64,000 nt of DNA from Colwellia demingiae (GCF_007954275.1 NZ_VOLT01000008.1:144495-208494); one strand, 5' to 3'. Positions 27,513-37,932 are shown, counted from the stretch's first letter. A program made the numbers and translations. Notes: generated by a model from the sequence alone, not told the origin.

Positions 27513-29795
27513 ATGAAAATAGGGATTATCATTGGCACTCGCCCAGAAATAATCAAAATGTCACCCGTTATTCATGAATGTAAAAAACGCGGCATTGCCT
27601 ATTTCATCATCCATTCTAATCAGCATTACTCTCAAGAGATGGATAGCATTTTCTTTAAAGAATTGGAGTTACCTGAACCCGATTATAATTTGGGTGTCGG
27701 CTTTGGCTTACATAGTAATCAAATGGGCAATATTTTAATTGAGATGGAGCCCATTTTATTGCAAGAAAAGCCTGATGTAGTTTTAGTACAAGGTGATACT
27801 AATACAGTATTAGCTGGCGCATTAGCGGCGTCTAAACTTGATATTAAAGTAGGTCACATTGAAGCAGGTTTGCGTAGTTATGATCGCACGATGCCAGAGG
27901 AAACTAATCGTATTCTGACCGATCACATGAGTGAATACTTATTTGCGGTTGGTCCAAATCAGTATGCTATTTTGGCGAAAGAAGGGATTGATGGTGATAA
28001 AATTTTCACTGTTGGCAATACGGTTTCAGATTCATTATTTCAACATTTAGATATTTCAGCCAGCACCAGTACCATTTTGGCCGATTTAGGTGTCACTTCA
28101 GGAAAGTTCTTCCTAGTAACCGCTCATCGTGCTTCTAATGTCGATATCCCAGCAAACTTATTAGAACTGTTAGCGGTATTTGATAAATTACATGCAAAAT
28201 ACAGTCAAACTATTGTCTGGCCGATTCATCCAAGAACTCAAGCTAAGTTAAAAGAGTTTTCGATAGAATTACCAAGTTACTTAAAGCTTATTCCACCCAT
28301 TGGTTATTTTGACTTTATTCAATTACAAAAACATGCACAGTTAATTTTAACTGACTCTGGTGGTATTCAAGAAGAAGCATGTTTATTGGGTGTACCCTGT
28401 ATCACTTTACGTGAAAGTACTGAACGTCCTGAATCAATTGAAGTAGGCGCGAATGTATTAGTTGGCAGAGATGCTGATAGAGCGTTAGCAGCAGCAGATA
28501 AATGGCTTGCTAGTGATGCAGCTAGTTTTAGTTGGAGTAACCCTTTTGGCGATGGTCATGTAGCGGAAACTATTTTAGATATCATCACTAATTCAGTGCC
28601 TAGTACACTTGAAAAAGAAATTATTGCCAAAAATGAAACACTAAGTGTTATTGGTATGGGCTATATGGGTTTACCAATCGCAAGTTTATTAGCTGAAGCG
28701 GGTTATAAAGTAACCGGTGTTGATTTAAACAGTGATAAAGTGGCTGCTATTAATGAAGCACAATGTCCTTTTGATGAAGCCGGTTTACCCGAGCTTATTA
28801 TTAAGGTTGTTTCACAAGGCTTTTTAACCGCCAGTACCGAGATTTCTTCAAGCGAAACGTATTTAGTCGCTGTGCCGACACCACACAAAAATAATAGCTG
28901 TGACCGAAGTTATGTTTTCAGCGCAGTTGATGCTATAACTAAAGTAGCCAAAAATGGTCAAACCGTGATTGTTGAATCGACCATATCACCACAAACAAGT
29001 GTTGCTGTTGCACAACGGTTCGCTGAGGCTGGTTTAAAGATTGATGTTGTTCATTGCCCTGAGCGTGCAATTCCTGGGCAAACCTTACATGAACTTGTTC
29101 ACAATGACAGGATAATTGGTGCAACAAGCGCTAAAGCGCAGCAGAAAGTTAAAACAATTTACCAAAGCTTTGTCAAAGGTGAAGTGTTTTTAACTGACCT
29201 AACTACGGCAGAATGTATCAAATTAGTCGAAAATACTTCACGTGATGTTGGTATTGCTTTTGCCAATGAATTATCACAAATATGTGAAGAGCTTGAAGTT
29301 GATGTCTATGAAGTTATTCGTTTAGCAAATCGTCATCCAAGAGTTAATGTGTTAACACCAGGACCTGGGGTTGGTGGCCACTGTATTCCGATTGACCCTT
29401 GGTTCTTAGTTGAAAACACTAAAGCGGGTGAATTTGTTCGTTTAGCACGTGAAATTAATGATAAACGTCCAAGTATAATGGCAGAGCAAGCACTAGCATT
29501 ACTAGGTAATACTCAAGCTAGCTTAGTCGGTAAAAAGGTAGGTATCTTAGGTGTGGCATATAAGGCCAATGTAGATGACTGTCGTGAGTCTCCTGCTGAT
29601 GCAATCCTTGAGTACTTTAATAAAGCAGGTGTTGACGTTAATTACCATGACCCATTCGCACCAAGCTGGCATTGTGAAAAACAAGAAACAATCAGTGATA
29701 TTGATAACTGGGCAGATGTGCTTATTTTGGTGACTGACCATCAATGTTACAGCAATTTGAAGGTTTCAAGTCTCTTGCTCAACACTCGAGCTTAA
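27513..29795 (+). CDS. WecB-WecC fusion: UDP-GlcNAc 2-epimerase and UDP-ManNAc dehydrogenase
   Basis: 760 residues. Residues 1 to about 365 are a complete non-hydrolysing UDP-GlcNAc 2-epimerase (GTRPEIIKM, QGDTNTV, EAGLRS, PEETNR, SGGIQEEA). After a short linker (SVPSTLEKEIIAKNE) a complete N-terminus of UDP-N-acetylmannosamine dehydrogenase begins (SVIGMGYMGLP). It continues with VPTPH, CPERAIPG, NTSRDVGIAFANE and the catalytic Cys in PGPGVGGHCIPIDPWF near 623. The two steps make UDP-ManNAcA for polysaccharide. The end is short: after VTDHQCY it runs 14 residues to the stop. The +1 frame there reads QQFEGFKSLAQ, so a late frameshift or truncation is possible. Confidence 0.85.
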   Translation: MKIGIIIGTRPEIIKMSPVIHECKKRGIAYFIIHSNQHYSQEMDSIFFKELELPEPDYNLGVGFGLHSNQMGNILIEMEPILLQEKPDVVLVQGDTNTVLAGALAASKLDIKVGHIEAGLRSYDRTMPEETNRILTDHMSEYLFAVGPNQYAILAKEGIDGDKIFTVGNTVSDSLFQHLDISASTSTILADLGVTSGKFFLVTAHRASNVDIPANLLELLAVFDKLHAKYSQTIVWPIHPRTQAKLKEFSIELPSYLKLIPPIGYFDFIQLQKHAQLILTDSGGIQEEACLLGVPCITLRESTERPESIEVGANVLVGRDADRALAAADKWLASDAASFSWSNPFGDGHVAETILDIITNSVPSTLEKEIIAKNETLSVIGMGYMGLPIASLLAEAGYKVTGVDLNSDKVAAINEAQCPFDEAGLPELIIKVVSQGFLTASTEISSSETYLVAVPTPHKNNSCDRSYVFSAVDAITKVAKNGQTVIVESTISPQTSVAVAQRFAEAGLKIDVVHCPERAIPGQTLHELVHNDRIIGATSAKAQQKVKTIYQSFVKGEVFLTDLTTAECIKLVENTSRDVGIAFANELSQICEELEVDVYEVIRLANRHPRVNVLTPGPGVGGHCIPIDPWFLVENTKAGEFVRLAREINDKRPSIMAEQALALLGNTQASLVGKKVGILGVAYKANVDDCRESPADAILEYFNKAGVDVNYHDPFAPSWHCEKQETISDIDNWADVLILVTDHQCYSNLKVSSLLLNTRA

Positions 29796-29796
29796 T

Positions 29797-29837
29797 AAAA
29801 AACCCATTAGCTACGCTGTTAATGGGTTTTATTTTTT
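29797..29837 (+). terminator. Intrinsic terminator after the wecB-wecC fusion
   Basis: AACCCATTA (29801-29809) pairs with TAATGGGTT (29820-29828) and is followed by TTATTTTTT. It begins 2 bp past the stop, unusually close, consistent with a shortened 3' end of the coding frame. Confidence 0.75.
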
Positions 29838-29878
29838 GTTAGCTTAATAATGATGATAACCGCAAAAGGAATTTTGAT

Positions 29879-32623
29879 ATGAAATTTGTAAAAGCCTCTC
29901 TCTATTTAAGTATCGCTCTGGCTATATCGGCTTGTGGTGAACAAGCCTCTGTTGAATCTCATTTAGAAAATGCAAAAAGCTATCTAAATTAAAACAAAGT
30001 TAATGAAAGTATTATTGAGTTGAAAAATGCTATTCGAGCTGACACTAAAAATGCTGAAGCACGTTTTTTATTAGGTCAAATCTATTTAAGTTTAGGTGAT
30101 GGTATTGCTGCGGTGAAAGAACTGGAGCGAGCGCAGTCATTAAAATATCCGGATAACAAAGTTATACCCCTACTAGCACGTGCTTATATCTTAACTGACA
30201 GTGATAGTGATGTAATTGCATTAAGTACTGCAGCTAAGGAGCTCGCTGCTGAGGAAAGAAGTCAATATCTAGCCTACCAAACACTAGCTGCGCTGCGCAG
30301 CGAACAACCAGAATTAGCAAAGCAAAGTGTTGAATTAGCGCAGTCGATTACCCAACAAAGCCTTTATAGCATGCTAGCTCTGGCGTATTTTCAGTTATCA
30401 GAAAATAAATATGATGAAGTAAAGACCCTTATTTCGAGAATTTTAACCATAGATGCCAAGCAAGTTGATGCGCTAATGTTGCAGGGACAAGTCGCGATGG
30501 TGACTAAAGAATATCAACTCGCGGTAGATAGCTTTAAGCAATATATGGCGTTACAACCTCGATTTACTATGGTGCAATTATTATTAGCTAATGCACTACT
30601 TAAAGCGGGTCATGATGAGGAAGCTGAGCAACATGCAGATGCTATATTAACTAAAGTTAATAACCAACCCTTTGCGAACTATATTAAAGCCATGGTGCGC
30701 TTTCAAGCAAAAGACTTTGCCAAAGCCAGTGAGCACGCTGAAGCAGCATTATCGGCAGACTTTAATCAATTTAATTTAAAATTAGTGGCAGGAGCTAGTG
30801 CTTTTTATCTTAAAAATTGGCAGCAAAGTTATCATCACTTAAGTGCCATCATTAAGTACCTACATAATGATCATCAAGCTCGTCGCATGCTAGCAGTTAC
30901 TCAATTAGAACTAGGTTTAATCGATGAAATTAGTGCCACTATTGGTGATTTTGATGGCACTGATGAGGTTAACTCTCAATTTATATCTTCTTTAAGTTAT
31001 AAGCTATTAGAGCTTGGGGCGACTACAGAGGCTAAGAAGTTACTTGCTCAAAATAATCAAAGTAGTTCGGAAAATGCTGTTAATAATGCCCGTCAGGGTA
31101 TTTTAAAATTAATGATGAACGACCTTTCAGGCATAGAGAATTTACAAGATGCAATAACGCTCAACCCTGAGCTTATCGAAGCTGAATTAGCAATAGCTTT
31201 TTCCGCATTACAAAGAGGTGATATTGCTAAGGCTAAGGCCATTGCTGAAAAATGGCAAAACCAATACCCAGATAAAGCTAGCAGCTTTAATTTATTAGCG
31301 AGTATTGCTATAAAAGAAGAAAAATATGATCAAGCAGAGCAAGCACTTAAGAAAAGTTTAAGCTTAGATCAAGACAATTTTTTTGCATTGACCGAACAAT
31401 TACGTATTGCTCGCAAACAAAAAAACATCCCTTTGAGTAAACAGCGCGCTGATTATTTGATCACTATTGCGCCGACAAATAATAAAGTACTAAGACAGTA
31501 CTTTGGTGTTTATCGTAATGAAATGGCACTAGCAAAACTGGCCGCTGCTTATGAACTTGATAAAACAGATATTAATAAAACTATATTATTGTCTGAAGCG
31601 ATGGTGAGTTTAGGTCAATTAAAACAAGCCGAAAGTTTACTTGTATCGAAAGCCGATACTGCAAAGTTACCTAAACGTTATTGGCAACTATTGTTACTTA
31701 CCTACAAAAAACAAAAGAATTTCGAAAAAATACGACCTATGTTAGAAAAGTGGTTGAAAGAGAACCCTTATCACATTGAAGCTGTTGTGCTATTAACTGA
31801 TTTTTACGCGAGCCAAAGAAATTATGAGCGTGCTTTAACTGTGATTAAAAGGGGACTTGAGAACCATAAAGATAATTTGGTTTTACAGTTAATTCAAATG
31901 CAGCTATTGCTAAATAACAAGCAAATATCTGCTGCGAAAAGTCTTTATAAAATTCTAGTGAATAAAAATATTAATGACGCACTTAAGCAAGGCCTACTTG
32001 GGCGAATATTTCTTTTAGAAGAGAATTATGTTCAAGCGTTACCTAAGTTAACCGTGTTTTATCAGACTTATCCTAGCAGTCCAAATGCTATTTATTTAGC
32101 AGGAGCTCATTTAGGCAATAAAGATAATACCAAGGCAATAAAAGTGTTAGAGCACTATTTGACTATTGATCCTAATAATAACCGTATTGAAACAATGCTT
32201 GCGGGTGTATACCTTGAAAATGATAGCAATAAGGCGATTGCTGTTTATGATGATGTTGTGAAAAAGCAGCCGAAGAATGTAGTTGCTCATAACAACCTTG
32301 CTTGGTTATATTTGGAGCAAGATAATATCAGTAAAGCCCTAGAACACGCTGAAAAGGCATTTGAATTGGCGCCGAAAATTGCCAATATTGTTGATACTTA
32401 CGGTAAGGTGTTATTGGGTTCCGGTGATAAAAAAGCAGCCTTGAAATATGCTACTAAAGCTTCTGAAATAGCCAAAGGTAAGGATGTTGATATTCAATTG
32501 AATTATGTTGAAGCACTTATTGCAAATAATCGAATAAATGAAGCAAAAGATTTATTAAATAAAGTTGCTACCGCAACAGATGAGCAGCAAGAGAAAAAAT
32601 CGAAGCTGTTAGCACAGTTATAA
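29879..32623 (+). pseudogene. PEP-CTERM system TPR lipoprotein (PrsT type), interrupted by TAA at codon 38
   Basis: ATG at 29879-29881 starts a lipoprotein signal (lipobox ISAC, Cys at codon 19) reading as far as AKSYLN. TAA at 29990-29992 follows, and the same frame stays open to 32623. The continuation (NKVNESIIELKNAIRADTKNAE) is the normal first TPR of the PrsT family (TIGR02917, from memory), so the whole reading frame is about 914 residues with one nonsense codon. About 20 TPR-like repeats follow, ending in NNLAWLYLEQDN. An open frame starting at TTG 30020 exists, but it lacks the signal and starts mid-repeat. PrsT proteins accompany exosortase A export loci. Confidence 0.78.
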
Positions 32624-32639
32624 CTCTACTTGGCCAGTT

Positions 32640-32670
32640 CAAAAAACGACTGTTATAACAGTCGTTTTTA
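32640..32670 (+). terminator. Intrinsic terminator between the two prsT-like genes
   Basis: A perfect palindrome, AAAAACGACTGTTATAACAGTCGTTTTT. The stem of about 14 bp is flanked by A and T runs, 16 bp past the stop, and is effective in both directions. Confidence 0.8.
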
Positions 32671-32709
32671 GTTTATTTAAGCTAAGTGAAATAGAGAAAG
32701 AGAATTGAT

Positions 32710-35388
32710 ATGAAAAAGTATATAAAACCTTCTGCCATAATATTAACGTTAATCTTAAGTGCGTGTAGTGATACAAAAACAGCGCAGCAATTCATTAGTA
32801 GCGGTAACAGCTTTGTTCAAGTTAGGGATTTTTCTAGTGCTGTAATAGAATTTAAAAATGCGGTCCGTCTTGAGCCTAAAAATGCTAATGCTCGCTTTGA
32901 GCTGGGGAATGCTTATTTAGAACAAGGTAATTTTATTAATGCAGAAAAAGAATTTTCTCGAGCCGTAGAATTAGGCCTAGATTTCTCTAATATAGTTGCG
33001 CTGATGGCAAGAGTAAAAACTCATTTAGATAAAGCGGATGAGGTTTATCCGTTAGTTGAACGTAGTGATGATTTGACTGATGATGATTATGTAGAGGTAT
33101 TAACCTATGCAGGTATTACTGCATTAAAACAGAATCAAACTGCTCAAGGGCAAGATTATTTAACACAAGCGATAGCTATTAATCAAGGTGCTGCTTATAG
33201 CCAGATAGCACAAGCTTATGTTCATTATGCAGATCGAGAGTTTGCCCAAGGTTTAGTGGTTATTAGTAACTTACTTATTAAGCAAGCTGACGCTACTGAA
33301 GCACTGTTGATACAAGGACACTTGTATTATGCACTGCAAGAATTTGAGCATGCCAGTGGGGCTTTTGCACTTTACCTTAATTATCACCCACAAGATTATA
33401 AAATACGTTTTTTCGAAGTAAATAGCCTGATCAAAGCCGAAAAGTTTGAACAAGCAAATGTACTCACAGATACCTTATTAAAAGCATATAAAGACTCTTC
33501 AATAGCATTACAATTTAAAGCACAACTCGAATATCAAAAGAAAAACTATAGTGCTGCAAGAGATTATGCCGAACAAGCATTACAACATGGACAAGACTTT
33601 TTAGGTGCTAAAATTATCGCAGGGGTTAGTTCATATTTTTTAGGAGATGTTGAACAAGCGTATACTAAGTTAAATGCTATTGTGGATCGAGTGCCTAATA
33701 ACCTCTTAATTAAAAAAATACTTGCGGTAACAAAATTTGAGTTAGGTTATTACACTGATGCAGTTGAAAGCTTCTCATCTCTAGAGGGTTTGACCACTGC
33801 CGATTTACAACTATTGAAGTATTCAAGTGCAAGTTTGATGGACATTGGTTATGTCGATAATGCATTGGCGTTAATAAATAAAGCAGAGGGAATTGCTCCT
33901 AATAATGCGCAAATAGCCGCTCAAAAAGGTTTTATGCTACTGTCCCAAAATGATGCTAGTGGTATAGATTTGATATAGCGTGCAGTTCAGCTTGATCCTT
34001 CTCTAACTCATGTTCAAGTGGCATTAGCTATCGGCTATCTGAATACAGGTGAAGAAGATAAAGCTCAAAGAATAGCGGATCTATATAAAAGTAATGTCGA
34101 AGAAGCAGATATTGGACATGTGTTAGAAGGCTTTATTTTTCTGAATAAAAAACAAAGGGCTAAAGCGCAAGTCAGTTTTGAAAAAGCACAATCATTAAAC
34201 CCTAAAAATATCGCAAGTTTGTATAACCTTGGCTTACTTCATAAAAGGGCTGCAGAAAATTCAAAAGCGATCACTTACTTTGATCGGCTTATAAGTTTAT
34301 CTCCAAGACATAAGGGAGCTTTAAAATCATTAGTCTCTATAGCTGGAAATAAAGAATCTTTAGAAGACGTTCTTACTATTCTAGTTAGAAATTATCAGAC
34401 CGATAATCTCTATAGCACAATTGCACTAGCACAAGCTTTAAGAATAGATCAACAAGTTGAAAAAGCAGTAACAATATTAAGGGATATTAATAAATCTGTT
34501 AATTTAACATCAAACTATTTTATGTTGTTGGGTGATAGTTATTTAGAATTAGAAAAGTATCAAGATGCTAATACAACTTTTGCGCAAGGTTTAGCCCTTG
34601 AACCTAAAGACTACCTCTTGAATATTAGATACATTAGTACATTAGAGTGGCTAGGTGAAGATACGGCAGTCCTAGAGCAAACAAGAAAAGTACACGGCTA
34701 TTACGTGAACAATTTAAATATTACTACATCGTTAATTTATCTTGAAACGAGAAATAAAAACTATAGAGAAGCAAAACGTTTATTTGAAGCGATTAAAGGT
34801 GAAAAAACCAATCATCATCTACTTGATAGCGTTGCGGGTGAAATTTATAGTTATGAAAAGGATTACCCTCAAGCCATTGAACATTTTTCTGCTGCTTATG
34901 AAAAAGAACCTACAGAGTTAAATTTACTGAATTTAGCAAGAACATTGGGATTTGATAAACAAAATAAAGAAGCAGAGAGACTATTAGAGCTATATCTTGA
35001 TAAACACTCTAACAATAGCAAAATTCGCTTCTTACTTGCAGAATTATACAGCCCACAAGATAGAAAGAAGAGAATTGTTCAGTACCAAATTTTGTCAATA
35101 CAAATACCTAATAATGCAATTGTATTTAATAACTTAGCATGGAATCAGTTTAAATTAAATCAAACTGCTGAAGCACTTATAAATATAGAAAAGGCATACC
35201 AATTACAACCTGATAGTTTAGCTATCCAAGAGTCTTACGGTGTTATTCTCATAGTTAATAATAAATTAAGCCAAGGAATTAATATACTTGAAGACGCAAT
35301 TTTGTCTGGTTCAACTGATGCTGCAGCCAAGGAATATTTGATTAAAGCTAAGACTTTACTAAATAATCAAGCTAAATCTAGGAGCTAG
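32710..35388 (+). pseudogene. Second PrsT-type TPR lipoprotein gene, interrupted by TAG at codon 423
   Basis: ATG at 32710; signal peptide with lipobox LSAC (Cys near 19), then TPR repeats starting FVQVRDFSSAVIEFKNAVRLEPKNA. TAG at 33976-33978 interrupts the phrase GIDLI-stop-RAVQLDPS, where a Gln or other residue is expected (CAG to TAG is one change). The same frame then runs open to 35388, giving about 892 residues in all and matching its upstream paralogue in length and order. Both halves are rich in TPR signatures such as LYNLGLLHKRA and FNNLAWNQFKLNQ. Only one nonsense codon separates it from an intact gene, so inactivation is recent, or the stop is read through. Confidence 0.78.
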
Positions 35389-35424
35389 ATTGGTTGTTCA
35401 AAGCTGTCAGTATTTTTTACATTT

Positions 35425-35457
35425 ATTTGTATTTTATTTGTATTTTATTTGTATTTT
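35425..35457 (+). repeat. Tandem repeat of an 11-mer
   Basis: Three exact copies of ATTTGTATTTT in a row, in the gap upstream of the PEP-CTERM gene promoter. The period of 11 bp is close to a helical turn, so AT-tracts would be phased and the DNA probably bent. Confidence 0.85.
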
Positions 35458-35494
35458 ATCACTTAGCTTATGATAATTAGCGTTTTTATTTTTA

Positions 35495-35510
35495 TGGTAC
35501 GGTAAGTGCA
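35495..35510 (+). promoter_or_regulatory. Sigma-54-like promoter of the PEP-CTERM gene
   Basis: TGGTAC-GGTAA-GTGCA fits the RpoN consensus TGGCAC-N5-TTGCA with two mismatches and exact -24/-12 spacing (GG 10 bp from GC). Transcription would begin near 35521, 80 bp before the start codon. Sigma-54 control by PrsK/PrsR is known for some PEP-CTERM genes, which supports the call. Confidence 0.6.
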
Positions 35511-35601
35511 TTATAAAAAGAAATGTTAACGGATTGCCTTTTGTTAACTTAAATCGTTTTATGTTAATGAAAACACCCTAGATAAAGGACAAATAAAAAT
35601 T

Positions 35602-36387
35602 ATGAATAAGTTCTCTAAAATATTAACTGCCGGTGCTTTCGCATTGGCAAGTATTTCAGCATCAGCATCAGACATTACTGTTGGTGGCGTAACTTGGGAT
35701 CCTGATTACCAGACGCTAACAAATAAAGACTTCAGCGCTTCAGCGGTATTTACCCAATGGTTTTCTAACGCTGGTTTTAATTCTGCAGGCGCACCAAATC
35801 TAGCAGCAGAACAACCTGGTTTTCCATCAACTGTCGGTTCAATGTTGCAAGGCGTTGGTCAAATAAGCAGTTTGAATGGTCAATCAGATTTTGTTTGTAC
35901 TACGTGTGAACTAACTTTTACTTTTGGTGGACTAGTATTTGATGGTAACCCAATTAATGATGGTTCTTTATATGATTTAAGTGCGTCTGCAACATCAGGT
36001 TTCTTTAACATATACTTTGATGACAGTGCTGACTTTAATCTTGGTAGTATAAATGGTCAGTCTGATGTTGATAACGCAGCAGATGGTTCGCTTTTTTTAT
36101 CTTTATCATTTGATTTTTTAAAGGAAGGTGCGGGTTATACTGCTGATGTAGGTACTTTAGATTCATTATGGAGTGTTTCTGGTGGTACTGCTGCGGGACA
36201 GTTTGATACAAATGGTGAGGTTTTAGGATCAGACATTAGACTTGACGCTAGCGTTAATTTTAAAGGTGGAAAGTATGGTACCTCTTCAGCTAATGCTTCA
36301 GGTAACTCTATCCCAGAACCTACTAGTTTAGCTATTTTCGGTTTAGGTCTTTTAGGCTTAGCTGGTGCAGCTCGTCGTAAAGCATAG
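35602..36387 (+). CDS. PEP-CTERM sorting domain protein
   Basis: 261 residues. Signal peptide ending in SASAS-D at about residue 22; a beta-rich middle with Gly/Ser/Asp/Asn repeats and one close Cys pair (VCTTCEL). The C-terminal sorting signal is SIPEPTSLAIFGLGLLGLAG followed by AARRKA: a PEP motif, a hydrophobic helix and a basic end. Such proteins are cut and transferred to the surface or matrix by an exosortase (XrtA/EpsH). No exosortase gene lies in this window. The frame is intact, unlike the neighbouring prsT-like genes. It has its own sigma-54-like promoter and a terminator. The role of the mature domain is unknown. Confidence 0.9.
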   Translation: MNKFSKILTAGAFALASISASASDITVGGVTWDPDYQTLTNKDFSASAVFTQWFSNAGFNSAGAPNLAAEQPGFPSTVGSMLQGVGQISSLNGQSDFVCTTCELTFTFGGLVFDGNPINDGSLYDLSASATSGFFNIYFDDSADFNLGSINGQSDVDNAADGSLFLSLSFDFLKEGAGYTADVGTLDSLWSVSGGTAAGQFDTNGEVLGSDIRLDASVNFKGGKYGTSSANASGNSIPEPTSLAIFGLGLLGLAGAARRKA

Positions 36388-36437
36388 TCTTGCTTAATAT
36401 CTAAACCTTATTGGTTTAACTATTAAGTTTTAGATAT

Positions 36438-36467
36438 AAAAAAAACCTCCAATTGGAGGTTTTTTTA
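36438..36467 (+). terminator. Intrinsic terminator after the PEP-CTERM gene
   Basis: AAAACCTCCAATTGGAGGTTTTTTT: a perfect CCTCCAATTGGAGG stem and T-run, 51 bp past the stop. Confidence 0.85.
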
Positions 36468-36576
36468 TGTCTGGAATACAAGAGTCAAAAAGGTCGAGTT
36501 TAATTAAGAATTCAACAATAGTTTCCTTAGAGGTTAGGGATGTTTTTCTTCTTATATATTACCGATAGCCACATAC

Positions 36577-36616
36577 AAAAAATCCCAGTTTAACTTAGTT
36601 AAACTGGGATTTTTTA
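36577..36616 (-). terminator. Bidirectional intrinsic terminator of the monoheme cytochrome gene
   Basis: AATCCCAGTTTAAC/GTTAAACTGGGATT stem with A-run and T-run on the two sides. It lies 21 bp past the stop codon of the minus-strand cytochrome gene and also faces the PEP-CTERM unit. Confidence 0.85.
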
Positions 36617-36636
36617 TAGGACTTGAAAGCGTAACT

Positions 36637-36939
36637 TTATTTTAAGCTAGCGTAGTATGCTGCTATGTTATCAATGTCAGCAGGAGCAATCGCTGCAGCC
36701 ATACCTGACATTACAGGATCTTTACGTTTGCCTGATATAAAGTCTTTAAGCTGCTTAGCAAGATAAGCTTCTTTTTGACCTGCTAAGTTAGGGTACATTG
36801 GGATAGCAGAAATACCAGCAGCACCGTGACAAGCAGCACACATTCCAACTTTTGCCTTACCAGCTGCTGCATCACCAGCAAATACAGGAGATGCCATCAT
36901 AACCGTTGCTGTTGCAACAGCAAGAATAAGTTTATTCAT
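36637..36939 (-). CDS. Monoheme class I cytochrome c (c553-like)
   Basis: 100 residues with a signal peptide ending VFA at about 21. One CAACH haem motif (near residues 34-38) and a Met ligand in VMSGMAAAI. The mature domain closely matches domain 2 of the triheme cytochrome at 5942-6898 (AAGKxK..CAACHGA, PMYPxLAGQ, KQLxDFxSGxRxDPxMxGM), so the two share a recent common domain. It is a periplasmic electron carrier; its partner is not indicated. Transcribed alone, with a promoter expected in the region before 36960. Confidence 0.92.
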   Translation of the reverse strand: MNKLILAVATATVMMASPVFAGDAAAGKAKVGMCAACHGAAGISAIPMYPNLAGQKEAYLAKQLKDFISGKRKDPVMSGMAAAIAPADIDNIAAYYASLK

Positions 36940-37141
36940 AGTTTCACTCTCTTTGGTTCAAAGGTATTTGTAACCAAAGTAAAATGCAAGCATGATAGTT
37001 GGATTACAAAGATAAAATTCTCTCTTGAGTATATGAAAATTAGAGGAACTTGTCGTGGATTTTTTTGTCAAAAGCCCTGATTAGCATCAAACTTTAGTCG
37101 TATAATTAACTATATTTTACAATATATGAGCATTGGTGATT

Positions 37142-37453
37142 ATGAACTCCGTTACAACCCCACAAAGTCTTGAGTCGTTAACCTATCAAGTAGACCACTT
37201 GAACGTAACATTTATAAAGGACTGGTACCAAGAAAATATCGCAACATTAATTGATCTGCTATTTTTACCTATCATGCCAGTTACTATACAAGAAAAGATT
37301 ATTGGTGCTGATCGGGAGAACATTCGCTTTCGCTGGGAAAATAATTATTTTGTTTTGAATTTTGATTACTATAGTCAATCATGCTGGATCGAAGGGCAAG
37401 ATAGTTCGAGTACAGAGCAGTTACCAACCCTTCATTTGGCAATAACAAAATAA
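37142..37453 (+). CDS. Conserved hypothetical protein coupled to a DUF523 gene
   Basis: About 103 residues from ATG 37142; a TTG nine bases earlier is possible but less likely. No signal peptide or membrane helix. It contains a Trp-rich centre (FRWENNYFVLNFDYYSQSCWIEG). The stop overlaps the start of the next gene as TAATG (1-bp overlap), indicating translational coupling with the DUF523 protein. It may be DUF3630, a small gammaproteobacterial family, but I am not certain. The function is unknown. Confidence 0.65.
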   Translation: MNSVTTPQSLESLTYQVDHLNVTFIKDWYQENIATLIDLLFLPIMPVTIQEKIIGADRENIRFRWENNYFVLNFDYYSQSCWIEGQDSSSTEQLPTLHLAITK

Positions 37454-37932
37454 TGAAAGTAAGTGAACAACCCATTAAGAAGATTTTAATTAGCTCATGC
37501 TTCTTAGGTGAGCGTGTTCGTTATAACGGAGTGGTTAAACCGCTTGTGAATAAACTATTGGAACAATGGAAAAAACAAGGCCGCTTAATTGCTATATGCC
37601 CTGAAGTGATTTCAGGGCTACCTGTTCCGAGGCCGCCAGCAGAAATAGACCCAAATACAAAGAAAGTTATCACTATTGAATCTATCGATGTCACCGAGCA
37701 ATTCGATAAAGGAGCTAAACTAGCACTACGTTTATGTCGGCAGCATAATATTCAAGTGGCCTTATTAAAGGAATCAAGTCCCTCTTGCGGTAGCAATACC
37801 ATTTATGACGGAACGTTTCGCCAGCAAAAAATTATTGGGGAAGGTGTAACAACCAAGCTTCTGCGTGGTCATGGTATTAAAGTATTTTGTGAAGACTCTA
37901 TTGAAGAATTGGCTGCACAAATTGAGAACTAG
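37453..37932 (+). CDS. DUF523-family protein
   Basis: 159 residues. The family pattern is clear: ILISSCFLGERVRYNG, then ICPEVISGLPVPRPPAEI, then ALLKESSPSCGSNTIYDG, and GVTTKLLRGHGIKVF near the end. The Cys residues in SSC, ICPE and SPSCG are the conserved ones and may bind metal or a cluster. DUF523 proteins are widespread small proteins of unknown function, sometimes fused to DUF1722. The start overlaps the preceding hypothetical gene by one base. Confidence 0.85.
   Translation: MKVSEQPIKKILISSCFLGERVRYNGVVKPLVNKLLEQWKKQGRLIAICPEVISGLPVPRPPAEIDPNTKKVITIESIDVTEQFDKGAKLALRLCRQHNIQVALLKESSPSCGSNTIYDGTFRQQKIIGEGVTTKLLRGHGIKVFCEDSIEELAAQIEN

Noticed and set aside
30020..32623. Treating the 867-codon frame as an intact cytoplasmic TPR protein starting at TTG
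   Set aside because: It starts mid-repeat, and the lipoprotein signal lies upstream in the same frame, separated only by one stop codon.
36826..37080. Plus-strand Cys-rich frame opposite the monoheme cytochrome
   Set aside because: It overlaps the cytochrome signal peptide and promoter; its Cys residues come from reverse-strand Ala/Thr codons.
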